DNA from: Aldehydirespirator sp965248735
GTDB taxonomy: Bacteria > Actinomycetota > Acidimicrobiia > Acidimicrobiales > Aldehydirespiratoraceae
Length of the DNA stretch: 64,000 nt
Assembly: GCA_965248735.1 (NCBI GenBank)
Contig: OZ252146.1
Location: forward strand, 2,604,001 to 2,668,000
Reading direction: 5' to 3'
The first letter of the stretch is position 1. Every line of letters begins with the position of its first letter. Shown here piece by piece: positions 50,398 to 57,758 of the stretch. Under the pieces are notes generated by a model, which worked only from the letters and a program-made list of their open reading frames with translations, searched no databases and was not told where the DNA came from. The translations under genes were made by a program, and so were the position numbers.

Positions 50398-51036
50398 TCA
50401 GACGGCCTCGGCGCCCGCCGCGGCCGCGGTCACGAAGTTGGCCAGGATGCGCAGGCCCACCCTCGAGGACTTCTCGGGGTGGAACTGGGCGGCCCACACG
50501 TTGTCGCGGGCTACCGCGGCCACCACCGGCCCCCCGTAGTCGCAGGTGGCGACCACATCGCTGCCGCCGTCCATCTCCGGGGCCAGCGAGTGCACGAAAT
50601 AGGCCCAGACCGGGTCGTCCAGCCCGGCCAGCATGGGGTGGTCGCGGCGGCGGTGCAGGACGTTCCACTGCATCTGGGGGCGCTTGACCGGGCCCGGTAT
50701 CCAGCGCACACCGCGGTCGAAGACCCCCAGGCCCGCGGTGCCCGGGGCCTCGTCGGAGCCGGTGAAGAGCACCTGCATCCCCACGCAGATCCCCATGAAG
50801 GGACGGCCCGAGCGCACTGCGTCGCAGGCCGCTCCGTCCAGGCCGGTGCGGCCCAGCGCGGCCATGCACGGCGCGAAGGCGCCCACACCCGGCAATACCA
50901 CGCCGTCAGCGTCGTCGATCAAGCCCCGGTCGGCGGTGAGGCGGGCGTTGGCGCCGGCGTGCTCGAATCCCTTCTGGGCCGAGTGCAGGTTGCCGATGCC
51001 GTAGTCGAGGATGGCGACCAGAGGTCTGTTCGTCAC
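50398..51036 (-). CDS. hisH: Imidazole glycerol phosphate synthase, glutaminase subunit
   Basis: A 212-residue class I glutamine amidotransferase. ILDYGIGNLHSAQ opens the fold, the nucleophile is Cys in PFMGICVGMQVLF, and the catalytic His and Glu are in WAAQFHPEKSS. It supplies ammonia to HisF. It starts at GTG 51036, 70 bases after hisB. Confidence 0.96.
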   Translation of the reverse strand: MTNRPLVAILDYGIGNLHSAQKGFEHAGANARLTADRGLIDDADGVVLPGVGAFAPCMAALGRTGLDGAACDAVRSGRPFMGICVGMQVLFTGSDEAPGTAGLGVFDRGVRWIPGPVKRPQMQWNVLHRRRDHPMLAGLDDPVWAYFVHSLAPEMDGGSDVVATCDYGGPVVAAVARDNVWAAQFHPEKSSRVGLRILANFVTAAAAGAEAV

Positions 51037-51106
51037 GACCCGCTCCGTCTGCTCGGGGCGGGTGCCGGTGAGCGTTCGAAGATGGCGGCGAGCGGCCCGT
51101 CATCCG

Positions 51107-51697
51107 TCACAGCGTGCCCTTGGTGGAGGGCAGGGCCGAGCCCTCCACGCGGACCGCGTCGCGGATGGCCCGGGCGACGCCCTTGAACGAGGCTTCCACG
51201 ATGTGGTGGGTGTTGCGGCCCCGGAGCATCACGATGTGCAGCGTGACCGCGGCCGCGGTGGCGAAGGCCCGCCAGAACTCCTCGGCAAGCTGGGGGTCGA
51301 AGGGCGGATCCCCGAGGATCTTCTCTCCGGGGAAGTCCACGTCGTAGTGCAGGAAGGGCCGGCCCGAAAGGTCGAGAACGACCTCCACCGCGGCCTCGTC
51401 GAGAGGGACGGTGATGCTGGCGAAGCGACGCACCCCGGCTTTGTCGCCCAGCGCCTCGCGGAACGCCTGGCCCAGCACGATGCCGGTGTCCTCGACGGTG
51501 TGGTGAGCATCCACCGGGAGGTCGCCAGTGGCCCGCACGGACAGCCCGAGGCTGCCGTGACGGCCGAGTTGGTCGAGCATGTGGTCGAAGAAGGGCAGGC
51601 CGGTGGAGACCTCGGCGGTGCCGTCGCCGTCGAGGTCGAGGCTGAGCTCGATGCGGGTCTCCTTGGTGGAGCGGGAGCGGGTGGAGGTGCGGCTCAT
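51107..51697 (-). CDS. hisB: Imidazoleglycerol-phosphate dehydratase
   Basis: A 196-residue manganese dehydratase. The metal-binding His clusters are intact: PFFDHMLDQLGRHG, DLPVDAHHTVEDTGIVLGQA, and the repeat-related C-terminal half ending NTHHIVEASFKGVARAIRDA. The first 14 codons form the third copy of a 47-bp tandem repeat, so its start region has been rebuilt by duplication. AAGGAG within the preceding repeat copy lies eight bases upstream of the ATG at 51697 and would serve as its ribosome-binding site. Confidence 0.95.
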   Translation of the reverse strand: MSRTSTRSRSTKETRIELSLDLDGDGTAEVSTGLPFFDHMLDQLGRHGSLGLSVRATGDLPVDAHHTVEDTGIVLGQAFREALGDKAGVRRFASITVPLDEAAVEVVLDLSGRPFLHYDVDFPGEKILGDPPFDPQLAEEFWRAFATAAAVTLHIVMLRGRNTHHIVEASFKGVARAIRDAVRVEGSALPSTKGTL

Positions 51698-51791
51698 TTC
51701 CAGGTCTCCTTGGTGGAGCGGGAGCGGGTGGAGGTGCGGCTCATTTCCAGGTCTCCTTGGTGGAGCGGGAGCGGGTGGAGGTGCGGCTCAT
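51656..51791 (-). repeat. 47-bp tandem repeat of the hisB 5' end, three copies
   Basis: ATG codons at 51791, 51744 and 51697 each begin the same sequence (ATGAGCCGCACCTCCACC and on). The 47-base period is not a multiple of three, so each upstream copy reads into TGG AAA TGA just as the next ATG begins. The third copy continues into hisB. Confidence 0.93.
51694..51744 (-). CDS. 16-codon upstream reading frame before hisB
   Basis: A short frame encoding MSRTSTRSRSTKETWK. It starts with ATG 51744, which overlaps the stop of the preceding frame (ATGA), and ends in a TGA overlapping the hisB ATG. AAGGAG in the previous repeat copy is its ribosome-binding site. It is probably a translational coupling relay, not a functional peptide. 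Confidence 0.5.
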   Translation of the reverse strand: MSRTSTRSRSTKETWK

Positions 51792-51896
51792 GCCGAGTTC
51801 TTGTTGAGGGTAAGGGCGGGGACTGGAGACGCTGCGGGGTCCAAACTCGAGCTCTCCTCGAGGGTGCCAGCAGCGGTCCATCTCAGCGCGGCTCAT
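51741..51896 (-). CDS. 51-codon frame between hisC and hisB
   Basis: The frame starts at ATG 51896, overlapping the hisC stop as ATGA, and ends with TGA at 51741 overlapping the next ATG. Its first codons (ATGAGCCGC) equal those of hisB, and its last 16 residues are the first copy of the 47-bp repeat. Without the repeat it would run in frame into hisB. It is therefore likely a remnant of the original hisB start, kept as a coupled leader. A functional product is doubtful. Confidence 0.5.
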   Translation of the reverse strand: MSRAEMDRCWHPRGELEFGPRSVSSPRPYPQQELGMSRTSTRSRSTKETWK

Positions 51897-52984
51897 GCCA
51901 GTATCTCCTCGAGAGCGTCCAGGAAGCAGTCGTCCTCCTCCGGGGTCCCGACCGTAACCCTCAGGCAGCCGGCCAGGCGCGGCCACGAAGCGCAGTTGCG
52001 CACCAGCACCGACCGGTCCACGAGCTGCTGCCACACCTCGGCGCCGTCGCGGCCTCGGGGCCGGAACAGCACGAAGTTGGCGCCCGAGGGCCACACGTCC
52101 ACCGGCAGCTCGCCCAGCCGGTCCGTCAGCCGCGTTCGCTCGGCCACGATGGCGTCCACCCTGGCCTGCATGTCGTCGACGTAGTCGAGGGCCGCGATCC
52201 CGACGGCCTGCTTGAGGGCGTCGAGGTGGTACGGCAGGGCCACCTTGCCCAGTTCGGCCACCAGCCACGTCGGGCCGACCAGGTAACCGAGCCGGGCCCC
52301 GGCCATGGCCCAGGTCTTGGAGTACGTGCGGGTGACCGCCAGCGGGGTCTCGTCGTCGACGAGTTCCAGCGCGGTGTGGGGGGAGAACTCCGCGTAGGCC
52401 TCGTCCACGCACAGCAGTCCGCCGGCCGAGCGGACCCCATCGAGCAGCGAGGCGACCGTGGACCGGGCCGCCACCGTGCCCGAGGGATTGTTGGGGGAGC
52501 ACAGGAACGTCACCGAGGGCCCCGCCGAGGCGATCAGCGCCGTGGCGGTTGCGGCGTCGAGCGTGAAGTCGTCGTCGCGCGCCCCCTCGACGACCGCAGT
52601 CCCGGTGACCCGGGCCAGGTGCGAGTGCAGCGCGTAGCTGGGCTCGAACACCGCCACGCTGCGCCCGGCGCCGCCATAGGCGAGCAGCAGGCACTGGAGC
52701 ACCTCGTTGGAGCCGTTGGCGGCAAAGACCCGATCCGGGTCCACGCCGTGGCGGGCCGCGATCCGGGACCTGAGCTCTTGGGCCTGCCGGTCCGGGTACC
52801 GGTTCCAGGCCACCGACCGGGCCGCGGCCGCCACCGCGTCGGCGAAGGCAGGAGGGGGCGGCAGCGGGCTCTCGTTGGTGTTGAGGCGCACCGCCACGTC
52901 GAGCTGCGGCGAGTGGTAGCCGGCCATCAGGGCGATGTCGTCGCGGGGCCGTGCCAGGCCGGTCGCCGCGCCCACCTCGGTCAT
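51893..52984 (-). CDS. hisC: Histidinol-phosphate aminotransferase
   Basis: A 363-residue PLP aminotransferase (fold type I). RLNTNESPLPPPP, SNEVLQCLLLAYGG, FLCSPNNPSGT, LLCVDEAYAEFS (Asp and Tyr that hold PLP), the PLP lysine in TRTYSKTWAMAGARLGYLVG, and the C-terminal Arg in LRVTVGTPEEDD are all present. The start is ATG 52984, overlapping the hisD stop as ATGA. Confidence 0.96.
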   Translation of the reverse strand: MTEVGAATGLARPRDDIALMAGYHSPQLDVAVRLNTNESPLPPPPAFADAVAAAARSVAWNRYPDRQAQELRSRIAARHGVDPDRVFAANGSNEVLQCLLLAYGGAGRSVAVFEPSYALHSHLARVTGTAVVEGARDDDFTLDAATATALIASAGPSVTFLCSPNNPSGTVAARSTVASLLDGVRSAGGLLCVDEAYAEFSPHTALELVDDETPLAVTRTYSKTWAMAGARLGYLVGPTWLVAELGKVALPYHLDALKQAVGIAALDYVDDMQARVDAIVAERTRLTDRLGELPVDVWPSGANFVLFRPRGRDGAEVWQQLVDRSVLVRNCASWPRLAGCLRVTVGTPEEDDCFLDALEEILA

Positions 52985-54303
52985 GACGTCCGTCCCGGCG
53001 TCGATGGCGACGCGGCCGCGTCGAGCCGCAGTCTCACGGACTCGGCGTGGGCGGTGAGCCCCTCGGCTTCGGCCAGCGCGATGACATGGGGCGCCAGGCC
53101 CCGCAGCCCGGCCTGGTCGGTGCTCACGACGTGCATGCTCTTGATGAAGTCGCGCACCCCGAGGGCGCCGGCGAAACGGGCTGTGCCGTTGGTGGGCAGC
53201 ACGTGGTTGGGCCCGGCCGCGTAGTCGCCCACCGACGCGGGCGCCCACGGCCCGCAGAACACGGCCCCGGCGTTGCGGACCTGCGGCACCAGCGCCTCGG
53301 GGTCGGCCACCATCAGCTCGACGTGCTCGGGGGCGATCTCGTTGACCACTTCCAGGGCCTGCTCGACGCTGGAGCACAGCACGCTGTGACCGGAGTTGAG
53401 CAGGGTGGCGGTGATCTCGGCGCGGCGGTCGGCGCGGGCTGCGAGCCGGGAGACCTCGGCCTCCACCGCATCGGCTGTCGCCTCGTCCCAGGTCACGAGC
53501 CAGGCCAGCCCGTCAGGGCCGTGCTCGGCCTGCAGGATCACGTCGGCCGCGGCGAAGGTGGCGTCCGCGGTGGCGTCGGCCACCACTACCACCTCTGAGG
53601 GTCCCGCGAACGCGGCGGGCACGCCCGCCACCCCGGCCACCTCCCGCTGGGCCAGCGCGACATAGACGTTGCCCGGTCCGACGATCACGTCGACCGGGGG
53701 GATCGACTCGGTCCCGTAGGCCAGCGCGGCAACGGCCTGGGCCCCGCCCACGGGATGGACCTCGGTGACGCCCGCCGCGGCGGCTGCGGCCAGGGTCACG
53801 TCGGCGACGCGCCCGTCGGGTCCGGGGGGCACGCAGACCGCGATCTCGGCCACTCCGGCCACCCGGGCCGGGATGGCGGTCATGATCAGCGTCGACGGGT
53901 AGGCGGCCCGGCCTCCGGGCACGTAGCAGCCGGCCCGGCGCACCGGCCGGTGAATCTCCCTCACCGTGACGCCGCCCCGCTCGTGGACCACGTCCTCGAG
54001 CAGTTGGTGGCGGTGGTAGGCCTCCACGTTGGCCACCGCGGCCGCGAGGGCGTCGCGCACCTCCGGAGGGGTGCGGGCCGCGGCCTGGGTGATCTCGTCG
54101 GGCTTGACGGTGAGGTTGGCCGGTGCGGCGCCGTCGAAGCGCTCAGTCAGTTCCCGCAGGGCGGCGTCGCCCCGCTCCCGGACGTCCGCGATGATGGCCC
54201 GGACTGCCTCCAGCGGGCCGGAGGACGCGGACGCGGGCTCGGGCCGCGGCAGGCGAGTGGCGACGGGGCCGCCGTCGCCGCGCAGGTCGAGGCGGCTGAG
54301 CAC
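52981..54303 (-). CDS. hisD: Histidinol dehydrogenase
   Basis: A 440-residue zinc enzyme that oxidises histidinol to histidine in two NAD steps. Conserved blocks: YVPGGRAAYPSTLIMTAIPA, VIVGPGNVYVALAQREV, IDV and GPSEVVVVADATA, LQAEHGPDGLAW (zinc and catalytic His), EIAPEHVELM, and PTNGTARFAGALGVRDF. It starts at GTG 54303 and is the first gene of the his operon. A 246-base leader with an inverted repeat lies upstream. Confidence 0.96.
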   Translation of the reverse strand: MLSRLDLRGDGGPVATRLPRPEPASASSGPLEAVRAIIADVRERGDAALRELTERFDGAAPANLTVKPDEITQAAARTPPEVRDALAAAVANVEAYHRHQLLEDVVHERGGVTVREIHRPVRRAGCYVPGGRAAYPSTLIMTAIPARVAGVAEIAVCVPPGPDGRVADVTLAAAAAAGVTEVHPVGGAQAVAALAYGTESIPPVDVIVGPGNVYVALAQREVAGVAGVPAAFAGPSEVVVVADATADATFAAADVILQAEHGPDGLAWLVTWDEATADAVEAEVSRLAARADRRAEITATLLNSGHSVLCSSVEQALEVVNEIAPEHVELMVADPEALVPQVRNAGAVFCGPWAPASVGDYAAGPNHVLPTNGTARFAGALGVRDFIKSMHVVSTDQAGLRGLAPHVIALAEAEGLTAHAESVRLRLDAAASPSTPGRTS

Positions 54304-54428
54304 TCCATAACGCTACCGGTCGGCATGGGGCTTCTCGGCCTGCCGACACTGCCGTTCTGCGAGCAGATGGGTCGCTGCGGGCGCCCAAGCCCGGCTCGCC
54401 GCTGCCGCCCGCGGGGGCTTAGAACGCG

Positions 54429-54504
54429 CGCAAATAGGTGAGAATCAACGTCAGGATGCCTTGGGGTTGCAAGCTCCTCGGGGAAGGGCTGCCGCCTATT
54501 TGCG
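54429..54504. other. Inverted repeat in the hisD leader region
   Basis: A 10-bp inverted repeat (CGCAAATAGG at 54429 and CCTATTTGCG at 54495) separated by 56 bases, in the 246-base gap between nth and hisD. A second short palindrome, GCCTCTTAGAGGC, lies next to it. It could be a leader RNA structure for the his operon or a small repeat. I see no T-box motif and no His-rich leader peptide. Confidence 0.4.
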
Positions 54505-54549
54505 GGGCCTCTTAGAGGCGCAAAGGCGCGGCGGCCTGCGGCCGTGGGA

Positions 54550-55191
54550 TCAGACCGCGCTGGACGGGCAGAAGTCGTTGAGCACGCAGTCTTCGCAGCG
54601 GGGCCTGCGGGCCACGCACACCCGGCGGCCGTGAAGGATCATCCGCAGGCTGAAGTCGCCCCGCTCGGAGGCAGGGATCATGGGGTTCAGCTCCAGCTCG
54701 ATCTTCACCGGGTCGGTCACGGAGGTGAGGCCGAGCAGGTTCGACAGCCGCGTGACGTGGGTGTCAACGGGCAGGCCGGGCAGACCGAGGCCCACGCTGC
54801 GGATCACGTTGGCCGTCTTGCGCCCCACCCCGGGCAGGCGCACCAGGTTGCGCATGGCGCCGGGAACCTCGCCGCCGTAGTCGTCCACCAGCATCCGGGC
54901 CATCCCCACCAGGCTCTTGGACTTGTTGCGGAACAGCCCGATCGTGTTGATGTAGGGCTGGACCTCCTCCGGTTCGACCTCGGCCAGCGCCTCGGCGTCC
55001 GGGAATTGGGCGAACAAGGCCGGCGTAGCCTTGTTGACGCCCACGTCGGTGGCCTGCGCCGACAGGATGGTGGCCACCAGCAGCTCGAAGGCGTTGCGGT
55101 GGTCGAGCTCGCACACCGCTTCGGGGTACTCAAGGGCCAGGCGCTCATGAGTTCGTCGGGCGCGGCCTTTGGGAGTGCGGGGACGGGCCAT
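54550..55191 (-). CDS. nth: Endonuclease III
   Basis: A 213-residue base-excision glycosylase/lyase for oxidised pyrimidines. Helix-hairpin-helix LPGVGRKTANVI carries the catalytic Lys, and the catalytic Asp is in GLPVDTHVTRLS. The [4Fe-4S] loop is exact: C-x6-C-x2-C-x5-C in CVARRPRCEDCVLNDFC. The start ATG 55191 gives the usual length. It is divergent from mshD across 54 bases. Confidence 0.95.
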   Translation of the reverse strand: MARPRTPKGRARRTHERLALEYPEAVCELDHRNAFELLVATILSAQATDVGVNKATPALFAQFPDAEALAEVEPEEVQPYINTIGLFRNKSKSLVGMARMLVDDYGGEVPGAMRNLVRLPGVGRKTANVIRSVGLGLPGLPVDTHVTRLSNLLGLTSVTDPVKIELELNPMIPASERGDFSLRMILHGRRVCVARRPRCEDCVLNDFCPSSAV

Positions 55192-55245
55192 CGGCGTGAA
55201 GCTAGCGGTACGCGGCCGGCTTGACCGGCTGAGCGGTCGCTCCCC

Positions 55246-56025
55246 GTGCGTGAACTGACACGGCTCATGGGTCCACCCCATGCCTCGTTCAAGGCCGCGG
55301 TACCCTCGGCCCCGGTGCGCTACGAGGTCAATGCCCCGGCGACGGTGGGCGGCGAAGCGCAGATCGTGGTGCACGAGGGCCGGGCTGCGGGCGGGACGGC
55401 TGAAGTCCTGACGGAGGCCTTGGCCGGGCTGGACGACGGCGCTCGGGCCCAGCTGTGGATAAGACACGTGGCGGAGGGAGATGATGCCGCGGCGCGGAGC
55501 TACGGCTTCGAGCCCTACCGCGACCTGTGGCAGTTGCGCTGCCGCCTGCCGGCCGAGCCGTCGGGGCTGCCCACCAGGGCCTTCAGGATCGACGACATGG
55601 ACGAGTTAGTGGCGGTCAACAACCGGGCCTTCCACTGGCACCCGGAGCAGGGCGGGCTCACCGCCGATGACGTGCGCGACCGGATGGCCGAGCCGTGGTT
55701 CAACGCCGACGGATTCCGCCTGCACCACCGAGAGGGCCGCCTCGCCGGCTTCTGCTGGACCAAGGTCCACCCCGACCACGCCCCGCCGGTGGGTGAGATC
55801 TACGTGATCGCCGTCGACCCCGACTTCGGGGGCCGGGGCCTGGGTGGGCCCATGACCCTGGCCGGTCTGGAATGGCTCTCCGACCGCGGGCTGACCGTCG
55901 GAATGCTCTACGTGGAGTCCGACAACCACCCCGCCAACGCCGTCTACCGCCGGATCGGCTTCATGCATCACCACACCGACCGCGCCTATCGCCGCCCGTC
56001 CCTGGCCCAGAGGCCGAGCGGATAG
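55246..56025 (+). CDS. mshD: Mycothiol synthase (acetyl-CoA:Cys-GlcN-Ins acetyltransferase)
   Basis: A 259-residue enzyme with two GNAT-like halves that makes the last step of mycothiol synthesis. The diagnostic stretch VNNRAFHWHPEQGGLTADDV is followed by EPWFNADGF, LAGFCWTKVHPDHAPPVGEIYV, the acetyl-CoA loop DPDFGGRGLGGPMT and LYVESDNHPANAVYRRIGF. The N-terminal half is short compared with mycobacterial MshD. The start is GTG 55246 or ATG 55267. The last codons and the TAG stop (QRPSG-stop) lie inside the left end of an intergenic repeat element, so the C terminus was fixed by the element. Confidence 0.87.
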   Translation: MRELTRLMGPPHASFKAAVPSAPVRYEVNAPATVGGEAQIVVHEGRAAGGTAEVLTEALAGLDDGARAQLWIRHVAEGDDAAARSYGFEPYRDLWQLRCRLPAEPSGLPTRAFRIDDMDELVAVNNRAFHWHPEQGGLTADDVRDRMAEPWFNADGFRLHHREGRLAGFCWTKVHPDHAPPVGEIYVIAVDPDFGGRGLGGPMTLAGLEWLSDRGLTVGMLYVESDNHPANAVYRRIGFMHHHTDRAYRRPSLAQRPSG

Positions 56026-56152
56026 GCAACCGCCTCGCGGTGAGCATCTTGCTTCCCGCTCTTGTTCGCTGCGCTCACGGGCCGCTCGGGCCACGGCCTC
56101 GCTTCGCGCCTTGCGAGACCCTCATAAACCTTGCCGGATCCGCTCGGCCTCT
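56009..56152 (+). repeat. MIRU-like intergenic element, copy E (complete, 144 bp)
   Basis: The best-defined copy. Perfect 15-bp terminal inverted repeats: AGAGGCCGAGCGGAT at 56009-56023 and its complement ending CGGCCTCT at 56138-56152. Inside are ACCGCCTCGCGGTGAGC, one core with CTTGTTCGCTGCGCTCACGG, and GCCTCGCTTCGCGCCTTGC. The left end contains the mshD stop; the right end is 23 bases before the next start. Oriented with both genes. Confidence 0.88.
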
Positions 56153-56163
56153 TGGCGAGGCTG

Positions 56164-56169
56164 CATACT
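56164..56169 (+). promoter_or_regulatory. -10 element of a leaderless promoter for the small membrane protein
   Basis: CATACT with exactly six bases before the ATG at 56176. It lies 12 bases beyond the right end of the repeat element, so the element may have brought or insulated promoter function. Confidence 0.5.
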
Positions 56170-56175
56170 GGGGGC

Positions 56176-56547
56176 ATGGAGCCCCGCGTATGGGTCAATC
56201 CCCGCCAGCCGCAGACGCTGTACATCGCCCAGATGCTGATGTACTTCCGGGGTGGGATCGCGCTCGTGTTCGGGTTTCTCTTCGGGTCCCGCACCGTGTT
56301 CTCGCTGCTGTTCGCCGTGGGCAACGTGGTGGCCGCATTCGGCATCGCCAACGAGAGGCGATGGGGCTACAAGCTCGGCGTTGCCGTGGCGGCGCTTACT
56401 CTGGTTATCGCGCTGCTGGTGCTGATTGACAGCTTCGGCCGGGTGTGGGGCCAAATAATCGGCCTGCTGTTCGACTTCGCGCTGGTTGCCCTCCTGCTGC
56501 ACCCCATAAGCCGCGGCTACCAGCGATACTGGCCCAAGCGCAGGTGA
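56176..56547 (+). CDS. Small membrane protein, function unknown
   Basis: A 123-residue protein with three to four hydrophobic segments (LYIAQMLMYFRGGIALVFGF, VFSLLFAVGNVVAAFGIA, LGVAVAALTLVIALLVLI, IIGLLFDFALVALLLH) and a basic end (YQRYWPKRR). It is not recognised. Its TGA overlaps the first GTG of ubiE (GTGA), so the two are translationally coupled; a link to the membrane-bound quinone pathway is possible but unproven. Confidence 0.75.
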   Translation: MEPRVWVNPRQPQTLYIAQMLMYFRGGIALVFGFLFGSRTVFSLLFAVGNVVAAFGIANERRWGYKLGVAVAALTLVIALLVLIDSFGRVWGQIIGLLFDFALVALLLHPISRGYQRYWPKRR

Positions 56548-56660
56548 GCAACCTGTCCACCGGTGCGGACAAGCGCCGGGCGGTGAGCAACCTGTCCACC
56601 GGTGCGGACAAGCGCCGGGCGGTGAGCAACCTGTCCACCGGCGCGGACAAGCGCCGGGCG
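56544..56660 (+). repeat. 39-bp tandem repeat at the ubiE start, three copies
   Basis: Three copies with period 39 (starts 56544, 56583, 56622), each opening with GTGAGCAACCTGTCCACCGG. The bases before each GTG resemble the end of the upstream gene (AAGCGC), so the duplicated segment spans the stop/start junction. In frame, so all three starts stay usable. Confidence 0.92.
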
Positions 56661-57314
56661 GTGCGGGACATGTTCGACGCCATCGCGCCCCGCTACGACC
56701 TGGTGAACCGCATCATGACCCTGCGGCTCGACGTGGCCTGGCGGCGCCGGACCGGGCGCGAGCTGGCCCTGCCCGCGGGATCGCTGGTGGCCGACCTGGC
56801 CTGCGGCACGGGGGACCTCTGCCGGGAGCTCGCCCGCCGGGGCCATCGCCCCCTCGGCTTCGACTTCTCGATGGGAATGCTGCGGGCGGCCCCCGCAGGA
56901 CCCGATGATTCCCCGCTGGTCAACGCCGACGTGCTGGACCTGCCGGTTCCCGACGGCGCGCTGGACGGCGCCACCTGCGGCTTCGCCCTGCGGAACCTCA
57001 CTTCGGTGCCGCCACTGCTTGCCGAGTTGGCCCGGGTGCTGCGACCCGGCGGGCGTATCGGCCTTCTGGAGGTGGACCGGCCATCCAACCCGATCCTGCG
57101 CTGGGGCCACGGCCTGTATTTCGGCCGGGTGGTTCCCCTCATCGGGGCTGCGCTGTCGGACCGGGACGCCTACCGCTACCTGCCCGAGTCGGTCGCTTAC
57201 CTGCCCTCGGCCGACGAGCTGCAGGCCATGGTGCGCTCATTCGGGTTCACCGACGTGCGCCGTCACCGCCTGAGTGCAGGCATTGCCCAGCTCATCACCG
57301 CCACCCGCCGCTGA
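56544..57314 (+). CDS. ubiE: Demethylmenaquinone methyltransferase
   Basis: A 256-residue SAM-dependent methyltransferase for the last step of menaquinone synthesis. VRDMFDAIAPRYDLVNRIMTLRLDVAWRRR, DLACGTGDLCRELARRGH (SAM site), FALRNLTSVPPLLAELARVLRPGGRIGLLEVDRP and RYLPESVAYLPSADEL are typical UbiE/MenG blocks. The N terminus has a 13-residue sequence (VSNLSTGADKRRA) three times, each beginning with GTG at 56544, 56583 and 56622. Any of the three could be the start; the first overlaps the stop of the preceding gene. menA lies 5 kb away. Confidence 0.9.
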   Translation: MSNLSTGADKRRAVSNLSTGADKRRAVSNLSTGADKRRAVRDMFDAIAPRYDLVNRIMTLRLDVAWRRRTGRELALPAGSLVADLACGTGDLCRELARRGHRPLGFDFSMGMLRAAPAGPDDSPLVNADVLDLPVPDGALDGATCGFALRNLTSVPPLLAELARVLRPGGRIGLLEVDRPSNPILRWGHGLYFGRVVPLIGAALSDRDAYRYLPESVAYLPSADELQAMVRSFGFTDVRRHRLSAGIAQLITATRR

Positions 57315-57758
57315 GCGCAGCACCGCCAGCGTCTCGTCACCCGCGGCGCAGCCGCCGGCCGCTGAGAGCCCACAGCTCGGATGCGGGCGCGTCGCGGCCA
57401 CAGGCTCCGGCCCGGCTGGTCTGAGACATCGTCCTGTACGTCCGAGGTCCTCCGACACGGCCGCAAGACCTCGATGCGGAGGGAAGCTCCGACACGGCCG
57501 CAAGACCTCGATGCGGAGGGAAGCTCCGACACGGCCGCAAGACCTCGATGCGGAGGGAAGCTCCGACACGGCCGCAAGACCTCGATGCGGAGGGAAGCTC
57601 CGACACGGCCGCAAGACCTCGATGCGGAGGGAAGCTCTGACAACGCTGGAGTCCCGATGCGGCTGGAAGCGATGCGTCGACTAGCGTCTCGATGTAGGAA
57701 GTGCTCGAGTTCGCTCAGCCTCGGAAACACTGCAAGCCTTGGACACACTTTTGGTTTT
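57315..57758. other. Intergenic stretch with a 37-bp tandem array
   Basis: A 444-base gap between ubiE and the candidate selenoprotein gene. It holds the 37-bp array (57451-57635), GC-rich unassigned sequence before it, and a less GC-rich 3' part (57700-57758) that probably contains the promoter of the next gene (TTGGAC near 57739). No credible coding region is seen. Confidence 0.6.
57451..57635. repeat. 37-bp tandem repeat, five copies
   Basis: Copies start at 57451, 57488, 57525, 57562 and 57599, essentially identical (TCCGACACGGCCGCAAGACC and on), followed by a diverged partial copy. There are no spacers, so it is not CRISPR. The unit does not match a neighbouring gene end that I can see. 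Confidence 0.92.

Noticed and set aside
57451..57635. CRISPR array
   Set aside because: The 37-bp units are directly adjacent with no spacers, and no cas genes are present. The same applies to the 35-bp array at 10.5 kb.
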